DNA from: Ricordea florida | Lineage: Eukaryota; Cnidaria; Anthozoa; Corallimorpharia; Ricordeidae | Assembly: GCA_949710005.1 (NCBI GenBank) | Contig: OX453275.1 | Location: 33,594,718-33,658,717 of the forward strand | Direction of reading: 5' to 3' | DNA length: 64,000 nucleotides | Shown here: in pieces, positions 30,196-42,480 of the stretch | Position numbering within the stretch: the stretch's first letter is position 1 | Layout: every line of letters starts with the position of its first letter | Program-made: the position numbers and the translations under genes | Notes under the pieces: model-generated | What the model saw: only the letters and a program-made list of their open reading frames with translations | What the model was told of the DNA's origin: nothing | Databases searched by the model: none

Positions 30196-31463
30196 GGTCT
30201 TAGTCGATTCGCATACATCGAAGTCGTTTCGCCGACACGATCTTGGTCGATTCGCATACATCGAAAAAGTTCAAAATACATTGAAAAAGTTCTCATAAAC
30301 ACTCTAACAAGATAGCTATAGGACAGAGAAATAAACTTAACCTCAACCCGGCGATATGCGCGTGTTGTTATTATGTATCGTGCGTTATTTCTGTTCGGCA
30401 CAGCGAACGCGTTGACAGCGCGTAGACTAAGTTCAAGTTTAACTTGCCATGCACTATATCTAGAAGAATTTTGTTATGTTGTTTTAAAAATGCTTTTCGC
30501 GGTTTGATACTAAACCCGGCCACAAAATATCTAACATAAAAAAACTTGCACCCGCAGTGCCGCAGTCGTGTATATATAGCGAACATCACTCAAGGTGGCT
30601 AACTACGCGCGCCACGACTTTCTTTCGGAATATTGCTCGCGTTGATAAGAAATGGTCAAGCAACTCTTAAAAAGCGAAAACAAGTTTCAGCAAGCCTAAG
30701 TAGTGCCATAACTGGTCAGCTACCTCGATGATACACCAGGCTTAAGATTTCAGCTGAGGACTTCGATGGTGTTGTCGAGTGTTGAAGTTATTTGTAAGTC
30801 TTATAAATAAGAATTGAGCAAAATAAAAACTATTTTAATCAACTGAGGATTGTTCTTACTACGTTCTTAAATTTTGGTTTATCTCAACCTTAACCTTCTT
30901 ATAAGTAAGGTTCTTATAAGAACTTATTAGAGTGTACTTTCTTTAATTTGAGATTCAAAACCGAGCACAAGAAGGAGGTGATTTTGAATTCCGAGCGACG
31001 CGAACTGAGTACGAGAAATTGTTTAGGTATTTTTTCTTAAGAAATCCGCGTGAGCGTGGACTTTCACAGCGCTTGTCAATGGCTTGTGCAAAGCGAGTGT
31101 GATTTATTTCTGCTTTGTTTTTGACTTATGACTTTCTTAACAATATAAGTTTATTAATGGCCCGCGCAAGAGTACAGTGTGATTTTTTTTGCTTTGTTTT
31201 CAACTGTTCTATTGTTTACACTTGTGACTTCCTTGACAATAACTACTAATTGGTGCCGCGCGCAAGGGAGGTGTGATTTTTTTTCTTTGTCCTTTTCAGC
31301 GATAAATAAAATCATTTTAACAAAAGAACAAAACAACAGACGTAAGCAATCAAATAGCTGGCATTTCTATTATTCCCGAGTAAGGGTTAAACTATAAAAA
31401 CCAAGCCCTCCCAAAAAAGTCGTCATTCGTTCATTTGAACTACAAAGAGCAATCTTAAAGAAA

Positions 31464-33951
31464 ATGGCAACGCTATGCATCTAGTGCAGAAATTTCGTCA
31501 ACAAACGACAGGAAGCCCTTCTTTGCGACGGGTGCAACAAGTGGCAGCATAGAACATGCAGCAGTGGTGTACCCCGAGACATTTACCGGAATGCCGTAAA
31601 ATCTGGAGAAGACATTCCATGGAAATGTAAACCATGCTCTACAACTCCACAGCTTCCCATCCCGCGCGCCCAACTTTGAAAGTACGCGCAATGAAGGTAA
31701 CTATAAGTTATTGTTATGAATGTTCACATCGAATAGTTAACCGTTTTTCGGCCAAGCTTAATCAAACTGGAATAAAAAGCAAAACGTTAATGAGAGTCCC
31801 CCCTAATGGTTCACTGATTTTTCGCAAGCCTTGTTACTTTTAAAAATATAGTTTTTTGATCGAGACATACGTTTTGAAATAAACAGATTCTGCTGCCTCT
31901 CTCGGAACCGTAATGGAGGTTACCATGTATTCTGAACCTGAAAACCTTCCATCCAGCATCCTTTTGGCGACACCTCCCTCCGTCAGCAACTCGTCATCCG
32001 TGCCAGCCAGCCCTCAACCCAGTGAAGACCCGATATTTACAGATACCTTCGAGAATGTAGCGACTCCAGGTTAGTTATTTTGTTTTTTAGAATCTACACT
32101 ATTTTTCATATGAGAACGTCTTATTTTGGCCAACATGGTCCAATATATAACTTGAATATGAGGATCTGAGGATTGTTGTTAATACGTTCATAAATTGTTG
32201 TCTGAAAGTGCGTAAGGTGTTTTTTTAATATCCTTTAATTTCGACAAAAGTAGCCATCTTAAGGAATTGTGTAACTAAAATGTATTCAAAAAACTGGAAA
32301 GATTTTATAAAGATTCAGGATTCTGTCCCATACAAATGTCATTTTCTAAGATTTCAAGACTGTAATTGCAAAGTTGTGTTGGCAAGTGTTTAAATTTCCC
32401 TTGTTCTTTTGTTTAAGTTGAGCCCATGGAAGAGACAATTCCGGACCCACGCATTCACGACCAAACTGTGAAAGACGTCCGTCATCCGGTTACCTATGAA
32501 CTGATAGAAGCTGGTACGAAGCGCGCTCGGACAAAACTAGCTTACAGTGACGGTTATTCCTACAACCTGCAGGTTCGCAGGACCAATGTCACCTACTGGC
32601 AATGCACAGTGCGACCAACGGGGAATCATTGTAAAGCCATTATGATACAGCGAGGAGATGGGTTCCAGCAGGGAAAACACGGCCACAATCACCCTCCAGG
32701 ACTTGGCGCCGCCACGGCAGCAAAAATTATGGCCTCTGTCAAGGAGAAAGCAGTTGATGATCAGTTTAAACCAGCGTCAACGATCGTCGATGAGGTGAGT
32801 TTGAAAATACTTTTATTCTCGTCAAAAGTAATGGACTAAAACAACAAAAATACAGGGGCGACGAATTCTTGCAATTATTCATTCTTGGTTAAGTTTTAAA
32901 ACGGCTTATTCGGGTTGGAATTTTGTATAAATTTTGAGGTGTTTTTGCGGTATTTTTGGGTTTAATGGTTTAAGCTTAATTTTCTAATACTGATGTAGAT
33001 CTTAACAAACTATCTAAATGGAACAATTTGTAAGTGGACGTTCTCACATCAAGTTTTTAAAACATTTACACGGTTCTGGTTTATACGATGTGACGTAAGT
33101 TTTCCTGTTCTCTTATGTTTCTTGTCCATCAGGTCATGCTTAATGAAATCGGCGATGAACCATGTCCCGCACTTTCCAAACCAGATCACCTAGCCAGGGC
33201 CGCCAACAGAGTCCGACAGAATACGCGTCCACGGGATCCCCTGGATTTGGAGTTTGAACTGTGCCAGGAGCACCTTCCTGACACCTTCCTAAAAGCGGAC
33301 ATCAAAAAGCACGGAAAACGCCACATCATCCTAGCAACTGACCAACAACTTGAGCATCTAAGTAAAGCTACGAGCTGGTATATTGATGGAACATTTAAAT
33401 TAGTGAAGCGACCGTTTCAGCAGCTCTTCACCATCAACGCGTTTGTGCGCACTGATGATCACGCGAAACAAGTTCCGCTAGTGTTCGTATTGATGTCTGG
33501 AAGAAAAAAGAAAGATTATCGTAAGGTACTTAATGTCAAATGTGTGTAGACTATTTTGTGGGACTGTAGCCGGGGGGGGGAAAGGGGGAAAGGGGGGGGG
33601 CATAAGCACAGTTTACGGCTAATACACTCATACAAAGGTCAGCGATCATTGTTAATGTTTATTTTAGAATATGTGAAATTTTTTAAGGTCTGTCCATTTC
33701 ACGAGTTCAAGTTACAATTTCAATTTAGAATATCATTTTTTGCTTTCACGATTTTTTAATAATCATAAGTATCTCTCTTTTTTTCCCTACAGGTCCTGAA
33801 GTCAATCTTTCAGATGTTTCCTGTTGATCCTGAGGTCCGCCAGATAACCATCGATTTTGAAAAGGCCCTGTGGAGTGTTCTTCGCCTGCTCCTTCCCGAT
33901 GTGAAGATCAAGGGGTGTGTCTTCCATTGGACACAAGCTCTTTGGAGGAAG
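31464..33951 (+). pseudogene. MULE transposase gene: PHD, FLYWCH, MULE domains, broken
   Basis: Five exon-like blocks with GT/AG edges: 31464-31696, 31887-32069, 32418-32794, 33133-33525 and 33793-33951. Block 1 encodes a PHD-type zinc finger (LLCDGCNKWQHRTC) but has an in-frame TAG at 31482-31484 between the first two cysteines and a shift near its end. Block 3 carries a FLYWCH domain (YSYNLQVRRTNVTYWQC ... HGHNHPPG). Block 4 has the first catalytic aspartate region (WYIDGTFKLVKRPFQQLF) and block 5 the second (ITIDFEKAL). The remaining core and any SWIM finger are missing, so it cannot make an active enzyme. Confidence 0.75.
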
Positions 33952-35425
33952 GTAGGTCCAGAGCATACACGCACTAAATTAACATGTAATTTCTCGATAG
34001 CTCCGTAACCTTTGCAAGTTGTAAATAGTTCCCTAACATACACACTGTCATGCACACACAATGATGACATACAGACTTTCTCCCTTGTATTCCTTAATCT
34101 GACACACACACATTATTTTCAATACAATTATTTATAGGACGCGTGACTACCAGAGTCACGCACATGTCCTGTTGTGTATCTCGCGAGTTTAGAAGGCATT
34201 AAATACGTTTGTTTACACTATAAAACTGTTATTGTGTGATTTTTCCTTTTAACCTTAAGGTGGTTTAATAGAATTTTGAGGGGGTAAATTGACCAACTTT
34301 TAAAGTTTTAGTTACATGCTCAAAATTTTTTTCTGTTTCTCTGATTACTGTTTGCAATGCATGAATGCCAAAATAAAAATAAACAACCAAGCGGTGTTCT
34401 GAAAATTAGCTTAAAGTGGATTAGGCTTGCTGAAACTTGTTTTCGCTTTTTAAAAGTTGCTTGACCATTTTTTATCAACGCGAGCAATATTATGTTGGAT
34501 ATTTTGGATATTTTGTGGCCGGGTTTAGTATCAAACCGCGAAAAGCATTTAAACAACATAACAAAATTCTTCTAGATATAGTGCATGGCAAGTTAAACTT
34601 GAACTTAGTCTACGCGCTGTCAACGCGTTCGCTGTGCCGAACAGAAATAACGCACGATACATAATAACAACACGCGCATATCGCCGGGTTGAGGTTAAGT
34701 TTATTTCTCTGTCCTATAGCTATCTTGTTAGAGTGTTTATGAGAACTTTTTCAATGTATTTTGCACTTTTTCGATGTATGCGAATTGACCAAGATCGTGT
34801 CGGCGAAACGACTTCGATGTATGCGAATAGACCAAGACCTTGTATGCGAAACGACCTCGATGTATGCGAATCGACTTGTATGCGAAACGACCGGCTTCCG
34901 ATTTGAAAATCTATACATATGACAGTTCGAGATAATTTTACGACGACATACCAGATATAGTTTGGAAGGCAGTTGCTCGAAACTCGTCCTCAATTTGCAT
35001 GGTAAAACAATTTTGGAAACACTTTATCGAGGTCAAGACCAGGCAGGTGAGCCAGATGGAAGCCATGATATAAAACTCTCGACAATCAAGCTCAGACAGT
35101 ACTAAAGTTCATCAAATCAGTCATCATTACACAGATTAGGGATTAACATGTAAAACAGTCGTACAATGAAACAATAATTCACTCGTTCACACTCGCTTGA
35201 ATTTTGAGACGCGATATTTTTCTAAAATGTATATTTTATTAGAGATTACAATGCCTAATTTGGTGACTTTTTGCAGATTTTAACATGCTCATAAACAATA
35301 AAATGAGTTTAAATTGCAAGAGTAGTTATTGTTTATTCAGAGGTAATCGATTAACTTTAGTTAGGTAAATTAAGTTAATCTTGAAAGCAGGTGACGTTCT
35401 GCGAGTAAACCCTTAAGTTTACGGA

Positions 35426-35690
35426 CGGACCATTAGATAAAGTGATGGGGGGGGGGGGGTGGGGAAAAAAAACAAAAAAAAAAATTCATGCATGGCAAAA
35501 TGCCAAGAAAAAAAATTCATGCAGAAGGAAGGTCCAATTGTGACTCTTTCACACGTAGTAAAAAAAATTCGTGCAGAGGGGTTCACCTGAAAAAAAATTC
35601 CTGCACAAGCAGTGAGCGAAAAAAAAATTCATGCAAGCTGAAAATTCCCCACCCCTCCCATCACTTTTCTAAGGGTCCGTCCCTTATTCC
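35426..35690. mobile_element. second copy of G-rich MITE
   Basis: The ends GACGGACCATTAGATAAAGTG plus G run, and CCCATCACTTTTCTAAGGGTCCGTC, flank A-rich blocks, mirroring the copy at 5500-5765. It sits at the same relative place within the same larger repeat. Confidence 0.65.
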
Positions 35691-36475
35691 CCGAGGGAGG
35701 GGGTACTCCCATAAATGGGCTATATACAAGAGAAAATGAGGGAAGAGAACATAACTCCGTCTGATATGATAAGGGCACAAAATCTATTTTTAGCGTGAAG
35801 TCTATTTATATCTCGTTCCATGGCTGCGCGGTTTTCCCATGGTGCATTGAAATTACAACCACGTGATGAGAAGAACATCAACCATTGGTCAGTTAAAATA
35901 GTTTACGGATCTAAAAATAGATTCTGTCTCCTTATCATAGTAAGAGAACCCAGTATGGAAGGTGCGTTCTCTTACCTCATTTTCTCTTGCTATATAGGTA
36001 TGTGCCGCGCGATAGGGTATGGTTTTTGAGGTTCTTGATCCTTAATAGGGTATCATTTTTGCCCATGTTGGCATAGTGTTCCCGGTGTGATCCTTAGATA
36101 GGGGGCCTCAATTGTGTCAGCTAAAATAGGAGTGCGTAAATACCCAGTTAAGCGGAAACAAATGATCTGTTAAAGTTAAAGTATTAGCAAAGCGATTTTA
36201 TAAAGTTTTTCTTTTTTCTTCCGTACGCTATTCTTAGTTCTGTTTTTCCCTTGCATAGGGTGTCATTTTTCGGGTTTGGGCCTTGAATATAATAGGGTAT
36301 CAATTTTCGTTTGCTTCGTCTTTAAATACGGTCAGGGTTTAAGACCCTTCGCGGCACACACCTATCGCGAAATTTTTGGGATTACCCCCTCCCCCAGGGA
36401 CTTTATTAGTCAGATTCTGAACGCTAACGCACCAATTATCGGCAGCTTACGTTTTCATCTCTTTAATTAGAGGCC
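35691..36475 (-). repeat. dispersed repeat matching 5340-6175 in reverse
   Basis: It contains GTGCCGCGCGATAGGGTATG and TTGGCATAGTGTTCCCGGTG, the inverse of phrases near 5880-5960. No coding sequence was seen. Confidence 0.6.
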
Positions 36476-37660
36476 AGTTTACCTTGTTAGCCTTTGGGCG
36501 CTTACCATTCAACAAAATATCTACTCTAGTCATGTTTAGATTTCAGAATTTTTGCTTGCTAAATGGAACGGCTTTCAGATGGACAAACCCGCGCCAAGTT
36601 TCCACACGTTCCTATACCCCTCGCGCCGTTTTCAAACAATGGGGAAGCCAGCACAGAACAGAAACTTGTGACCAATTAAATGGGATCATAGTTCCTCCAA
36701 AGAAGCTTCGTTGGAGGGACTATGATGGAACGCACCATTTTAGTCGGACCAGATCTGCTGCTGACTCTGAACCACCTTCAAAAGTGGTCTTTAATATTGC
36801 GGCCGGACCGAATTAAAATGAACCATTCCATTTGACTACCAATCGAAATTTTCAGATATTTTGGTCGAATTTACTGTTCATGAAAGTAATAAGGAGTTTT
36901 GCCGTCAGAGAATTAGGCATTTTAAACGAAACCCATATAATGCCATTGTTTTTTGTCAAATGAAGCGGGGCTAATATTTCGGGGCCATGAGATAGGTACC
37001 CCCAGTAATATAACCCACTAGCTACTACACTGCCGTGTCTCTGAAGAAGTTGTGCTTTATCATTTTTCTACCTAGGTTAGCTGTTCATTGCTTGGTTGAT
37101 AAGTGCCTATTTTCCTAGGATATGGGAAGGGAGGGGGTGAATTCAGAATGATTGAACTAGATGTCATCTAACCCCATCACTTAACCATTATCCCATTATT
37201 TTGTTTTTTTGTTCTGTTTTTTGTTTTAACCTAGTGTACGTCTTTGGCAACACAGTTCACGCTTTAAATGCGACTAATCTTGCTTTAACCCTTTAAGCCC
37301 CGAGGGGTCTCCCTGTGACGAGTAAAATCGTCTATCGTTAGCCAGAGTAAAGTCTATAAAGACACTATCGGGGCTTAAAGGGTTAAGACTTTCTTTTGTT
37401 GACCATTGCAACCAGCATATGCATATACTCAGGAGCCCATTACCATGGGCTCCTGATATACTATATCGTTTTAAGACAACCTGACACCCAGTTCGTTAAA
37501 GTTTATCCTTTCCACCAAGAAACTTTGATTGCGTTTATTTCACGATGTCATTTTTTCACGAGATATGGCAATTAAACCTAGGTTCTCTGACAACTAAAGA
37601 ATATAGCATTCTCCGAGGACGGATTGCACTCAAACGGCAGTTAATTGACTTTTAAAAGCT
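36476..37660. other. gene-free stretch with small hairpins
   Basis: Around 36668-36718 TCATAGTTCCTCCAA pairs with TTGGAGGGACTATGA. At 37289-37386 the ends AACCCTTTAAGCCCCGA and the inverse CGGGGCTTAAAGGGTT mark a ~98-bp MITE. At 37431-37454 is the AGGAGCCC hairpin. No gene is supported. Confidence 0.5.
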
Positions 37661-38460
37661 ACCATTAAATGGTAGTAGTATACGTGGCTCATAGGGGCCG
37701 TAACCAATCAGGAGTCGAGAAAGACAATTGGCTATTGTTTGAAGAACAATGGATGCTATTGTTTTCCAAATCTAAGATGGCCGCCACAAATTTCAGCCAA
37801 TCAGCAGCCGAATTAAGTATTCAAGATGGCGGCGCTCATAGGGGCCGTAACCAATCAGGAGCCGAGAAAGACAAAAGGCTATTGTTTGGAGAACAAAGGA
37901 TGTAATTGTTTTCCAAATCCAAGATGGCGGAGGTATTTTTCAGCCAATCAGGAGCCGAATTAAGGATTCAAGATGGCGGCGCTTATAGGGCCGGTAACCA
38001 ATGAGGAGCCAAGAAAGACAATAAGCTATTGTTTGGAGAAAAATGGATGCGATTGTTTTCCAAATCCAAGATGGCGGAGGTATTTTTCAGCCAATCATGA
38101 GCCGAATTAAGGATTCAAGATGGTGGCGCTTATGGAATCGGTAACCAATCAGGAGCCGAGAAAGACAATAGGCTATTGTTTATAGAACAATAGATGCTAT
38201 TGTTTTCCAAATCCAAGATGGCGGAGGTATTTTTCAGCCAATCAGGAGCCGAATTAAGGATTCAAGATGGTGGCGCTTATAGGGCCGGTAACCAATCAGG
38301 AGCCGAGAAAGACAATAGGCTATTGCTTGGAGAACAATGGATGCTATTGTTTTCCAAATCCAAGATGGCCGCCCGCCACAAATTTTAGCCAATCAGGAGC
38401 CGAATTAAGGATTCAAGATGGCGGCGCTTATAGGATCGGTAACCAATTAGGAGCCAGGAT
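37660..38460 (+). repeat. tandem array, ~150-bp unit, five to six copies
   Basis: Each unit has an ACCAATCAGGAGCCGAGAAAG half, a GGCTATTGTTTGGAGAACAA middle and a CAAGATGGCGG...CAGCCAATCAGGAGCC half. Units start near 37694, 37849, 37993, 38140, 38288 and 38435. The CCAATCAG and AAGATGGCGGC words recur in every unit and match CCAAT-box (NF-Y) and YY1 consensus sites. Frames through the array are repeat artefacts. Confidence 0.8.
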
Positions 38461-38579
38461 TTGTACCACGTGACCAACAAGAACAATGGGGTTCTATTGT
38501 TTTTAATCAAGAATGGCTACCACAAATGTCAACCAATCAGGAGTCGAATTAAGGATTTAAAATGGCTTATGCAAATAAA

Positions 38580-39111
38580 AGTCAGCCATGTTGGAAAACA
38601 GCCCACCAGCCTCAACAGAGGACCTGGGATCGGTCTCACAGATTTCCATGGCAACCCAAACAATAAAAGGCGAAAAAATACAGTATTTTTACTTAAATAC
38701 TTAAAGTATTTTTTCACCGATTTCCATGGCAACCCAATTAAGAATTACTTTTATTAGATGACTAGCTCCGTGAGCGGGCAAGATGAACCGAATCTCGCGC
38801 TGTGATTGGCTACCCGAGCGGGCAATATGGAGCTATCTTGCTTGCTCGGGATAAGGGCTTTGTCCCGCAAGGAAAATTCATCCGAGGCGAAAGCCGGTTT
38901 ACCAAAATTTTCTTTCTTAGTTTTTCCCTGAAAAATCTTTTCCGTGACAGTTAAAGATTTCCTGTGGTTTGTGTATCGATGGAGCTGGAAAACGAGAAAA
39001 CTTGATTTTTGCATGTAACGGGCTTCCTTTTCAGTCTTTGAAAATAAACACGTACACGGATCATTTTTTGGTGTTTTATCCCATATAATAAATCCTTTAT
39101 TGACCAAGCTT

Positions 39112-39146
<35 letters not shown>

Positions 39147-39166
39147 TTTTTTGCGTGTTTATGGAT

Positions 39167-39200
<34 letters not shown>

Positions 39201-40243
39201 AAAGAACTTAGTCAATATCCAGCCATCTTGACCTCACGCTTGGTCCTGTGTCCCCAAAATCCTTGCTGCAAGGGGTCATGGTAAAGACTGAGAGACTTGG
39301 GTCCGAGTCTAAGCTATGTAGGGTGTAGCAAAGCATCATGGGGCGATGACCTCATCGGGAATCAATCAGGAGCTGGCATGGCGATAACGTCAGCCTGCAT
39401 AAGTATAGGCCATTTACCTCGCTTTTATGCTGGGATTTTAATGAGATGCAACCAACTGTGACTTATGAAAATTCGTCAAGAAAAATTCATTTTAAACACA
39501 AAGATTATATTCTCCAAAAATTCTGGTGTTACAAACTGGGTCGTGTGCTTAGCGCTTAGCGCTTAATCAAATTGCCCTTTGCTTTGATGTCCTCATGGCT
39601 ATCCAGAATACTACGCGCTAAATGAATAGGTGTACCTACCATCCCATGTTGATAGTTTCCTTGAACATTTTAAAAGACTTGTTTAGTATCCTTTTGAACC
39701 ATATTGTAATGACATTCAATTGATCTATCGACAAGCTTAGTAATGCCTACCAGGCCCGAAAAATCCAGATAAAAATTGAAGAAATGGAGGAAAAAAATTT
39801 TGAACTATGCATTGGAGAATAACATCAAAGGAATTTCGAACAAACTATTCGAGCTTGAAATAAAGATCTAACTAAATTTCTAAACACTACAAAGCGCACC
39901 ACTCTAATTCATTGACATTGCGAATTATAAGCAGTTTTCGACGGGAATAAAACCAATTACATTAATCATAGCCCTTAGTTCTTGGAGAAAAGAGAATTGC
40001 GTGTTCCTTTCTTATTTCTTCATCCAACATGAGAAGAAAGAGTTAAAGAGAAAAAATACAATTGAAATACTTCAAGTGGAAATGAATTGCTAATGGGTTT
40101 TCATAGAATCTAAAATCCTTGATCTCGACTGTTTCCTTGAGAAAAGCATCATTCAAAGGAATCTTAAACAAATAAAGTACATTTTGAGCGACCGTTGAAG
40201 AATTAACATAATTAGTCAGACATGAACCGTGAAATGAATTAAG
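38580..40243 (+). repeat. left TIR of older element, with ~575-bp insert
   Basis: 38580-38689 and 39266-40243 match the right TIR (57842-58955) in reverse at roughly 90 percent by eye. Between them about 575 bp (38690-39265) replaces about 45 bp of the right TIR. The insert includes a long hairpin. Confidence 0.8.
39103..39243. repeat. long hairpin within left TIR insert
   Basis: The arms GGTCAAGATGGCTGGATATTG and the inverse CAATATCCAGCCATCTTGACC continue inward through GTTCTTTTTTTGCGT and its partner to a short loop around TCGACTTCGTCTCG. The flanks ACCAAGCTTG and CGCTTGGT also pair. Confidence 0.75.
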
Positions 40244-40249
40244 ATCCCA

Positions 40250-41318
40250 CGACATACACTACGACCACCACCACATACACTACCACCACCACCAGCACAT
40301 ACACCACCACCACCACCACCACCACATACACCATCTCCACCACCACATATACTGCCACCACCACCACCACATACATCATCACCACCACCACCACCACATA
40401 CACCACCACCACCACCACCACATACACCACCACCACCACCACCACATACACCACCACCACCTCCACCGCCACCACAACCACCACCACATACACTACCACC
40501 ACCACCACCACATTTACCACCACCACATACACCACCACATACACCACCACCCCCGCCACCACAACCACCACCACATACACTACCACCACCAGCACCACAT
40601 TTACCACCACCACATACACCACCACATACACCACCACCCCCACCACCACATACACTACCACCACCACCACCACCACATACACCATCTCCACCACCACATA
40701 TACTGCCACCACCACAACCAAATACACCATTACCACCACCACCACCACATACACCACCACATACACCACCACCACCACATACACTATCACCACCACCTCC
40801 ACTGCCACCACCACTTCCAACACCGCCACCACCACCACCACCACCACATACACCACCACCACCTCCATTGCCACCACAACCACCACCACATACACCACCA
40901 CCACCACATACACCACCACCACCACATACACTACCACCACCACCTCCACTGCCACCACCACTTCCAACACCGCCGCCACCACCACCACCACCACATTTAC
41001 CACCACCACATACACCACCACCACCACATACACCACCACCACCTCCATTGCCACCACAACCACCACCACATACACCACCACCACCACATACACTACCACC
41101 ACCACCTCCACTGCCACCACCACTTCCAAAACCGCCACCACCACCACCACCACATTTACCACCACCACATACACCACCACCACCGCATACACCACCACCA
41201 CCACCACATACACCACCACCACCACCACCACATATACCACCACCACCACCACATACACCACCACCACCACCACATACACCACCACCACCACATACACCAC
41301 TACCTCCACAAACTCTAT
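40250..41318 (-). repeat. CCA/CATACA minisatellite, open in several frames
   Basis: About 1.07 kb of (CCACCACCACATACA)-type units with higher-order variants. Because the units are multiples of three, one minus-strand frame (41373-40216) is open for 385 residues of Gly/Cys repeat after a non-repetitive start (MIQNESMQLKPNFYRWLMDR). Another minus frame reads Val/Tyr and a plus frame reads Pro/His/Thr. The unique start, 14 bases from the divergent ATPase ATG, leaves open a real gene with an expanded repeat, but nothing proves translation. Confidence 0.6.
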
Positions 41319-41387
41319 CCATCAACCATCTATAAAAATTAGGCTTTAACTGCATCGACTCATTTTGAATCAAACTAGGAAGGAGTC

Positions 41388-42212
41388 ATGTCCCTTTATT
41401 GTCGATATTGTCATAGACTATTCTCTCGTACAGACAGTAGAATTCGTCACGAGAAACATAGCTTTCAAAGCAGTGGGTCAGAAAAAACACGAGGTGTCCC
41501 AAAGATCACATTTCCTACCGAAAAGCACCATGGGGTTCCTAGTGGAATAGAATTGGGGGAAGCGTTTCGGTTCAAGACACCCTCCAGTATTTTGATCGTG
41601 GGTCCCTCTGGCTGCGGCAAGACTTGTTTTACCGAGTCGTTACTCTTGGATCACTTGGACGAATTGTTTGTAAATCCTCCTCCCGCAATTCATTATTGTT
41701 ACGGGGCGTGGCAAGACGGATTTAAAGACATGCAAGAGGCTGGTGTGCAATTTCACGAAGGGATTCCCGAGTCACACCATCTCAAGGCATGGTTTCCAAA
41801 GGGTGGATTACTCGTATTAGACGATTTGATGGCAGTGGGAGGTGAGGACAAAGAGTTGCTGGACTTATTCACCAAACACTCTCACCATCAAAACATCACC
41901 GTGCTGTACTTGTGTCAGGACATGTTTCCACCAGGGAAATACGCTAAGAGTATTTCCAGGAACGCACACTACATCGTAGCGTTCAAAAATCCAAGAGATC
42001 AATTAGGGATAAGGAATTTACTGCTTCAAGCTTTTCCCACTTGTTGGCAAGACATGATGGATGTGTATCAAAAAGTGACCGAACGACCGTTTGGGTACGC
42101 GGTCTTGGATCTACACCCCGCCAGTGATGACAAGAGACGCGTGTTTAGTCACCTCTTGACGCACGAAGGATACCCGCGTTGGCATCGAAGAATTAAGAGA
42201 GAGGATGTTTGA
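41388..42212 (+). CDS. A32-like packaging ATPase with N-terminal C2H2 finger
   Basis: 274 residues in one frame. Residues 5-24 form a C-x2-C-x12-H-x2-H finger (YCRYCHRLFSRTDSRIRHEK). The P-loop is GPSGCGKT at 72-79 and Walker B is GGLLVLDD ending at D145-D146. VLYLCQDMF follows as the sensor-like strand. The fold belongs to the A32/FtsK-HerA packaging group of Polintons and large DNA viruses, but the sequence differs clearly from the ATPase at 20035. The finger fusion is unusual in the family as I know it. It lies in the older ~1-kb-TIR element, upstream of an acidic protein gene. No damage is seen. Confidence 0.82.
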   Translation: MSLYCRYCHRLFSRTDSRIRHEKHSFQSSGSEKTRGVPKITFPTEKHHGVPSGIELGEAFRFKTPSSILIVGPSGCGKTCFTESLLLDHLDELFVNPPPAIHYCYGAWQDGFKDMQEAGVQFHEGIPESHHLKAWFPKGGLLVLDDLMAVGGEDKELLDLFTKHSHHQNITVLYLCQDMFPPGKYAKSISRNAHYIVAFKNPRDQLGIRNLLLQAFPTCWQDMMDVYQKVTERPFGYAVLDLHPASDDKRRVFSHLLTHEGYPRWHRRIKREDV

Positions 42213-42300
42213 TCATTTACTAAAACAGTATATTAAATATTAGTTTAATCGACTCGGCTCATTTGAAGCACACTGTCTTTGGTGAAGGTCGACGAGAATC

Positions 42301-42447
42301 ATGGGTGATCATTCAACAGACATTTTTGGCCCCCTAGAAGATAACAGTGATGAAAACGTAGAGGAAGAAGAGGAGGTTGAAGAAGAGGAGCCTGAAGAGG
42401 AACAGGAAGAAGAGGAGGATAGTAGTAGCTCTGAAGAGGAAGAAGAA
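42301..42447 (+). pseudogene. acidic protein gene, 5' part (split by insertion)
   Basis: The frame opens MGDHSTDIFGPLED and becomes a Glu/Ser-rich tract. It is interrupted at 42448 by the 7.2-kb integrase/HECT element. The rest of the gene lies at 49673-49752 and 56235-56563, as shown by the continuous sequence of the second copy at 61271-61680. Confidence 0.7.
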
Positions 42448-42480
42448 TATGGCAAGCCAATTGTAGCAATATTCAATATC

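Larger units (their letters stand above)
30097..34899 (+). mobile_element. Mutator-like element with long TIRs, decayed
   Basis: The left end (30097-~30700) and right end (~34431-34899) are inverted copies built of repeated GTCGTTTCGCATACA and GTCGATTCGCATACATCG phrases, with outer end GGAAGCCGGTCGTTTCGC-like. Inside are exons for PHD, FLYWCH and MULE domains. The third catalytic residue is absent because the coding sequence stops after about two thirds of the core. The left TIR has extra palindromic inserts. No 8-9-bp target duplication was clear at these ends. Confidence 0.8.

Noticed and set aside
37660-38475. Protein genes in the tandem repeat
   Set aside because: Frames recur with the ~150-bp unit and are broken differently in each unit, as expected for non-coding repeats.
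40868-41335. Proline/histidine-rich plus-strand protein
   Set aside because: It is a frame through the CCA/CATACA minisatellite with no independent support.
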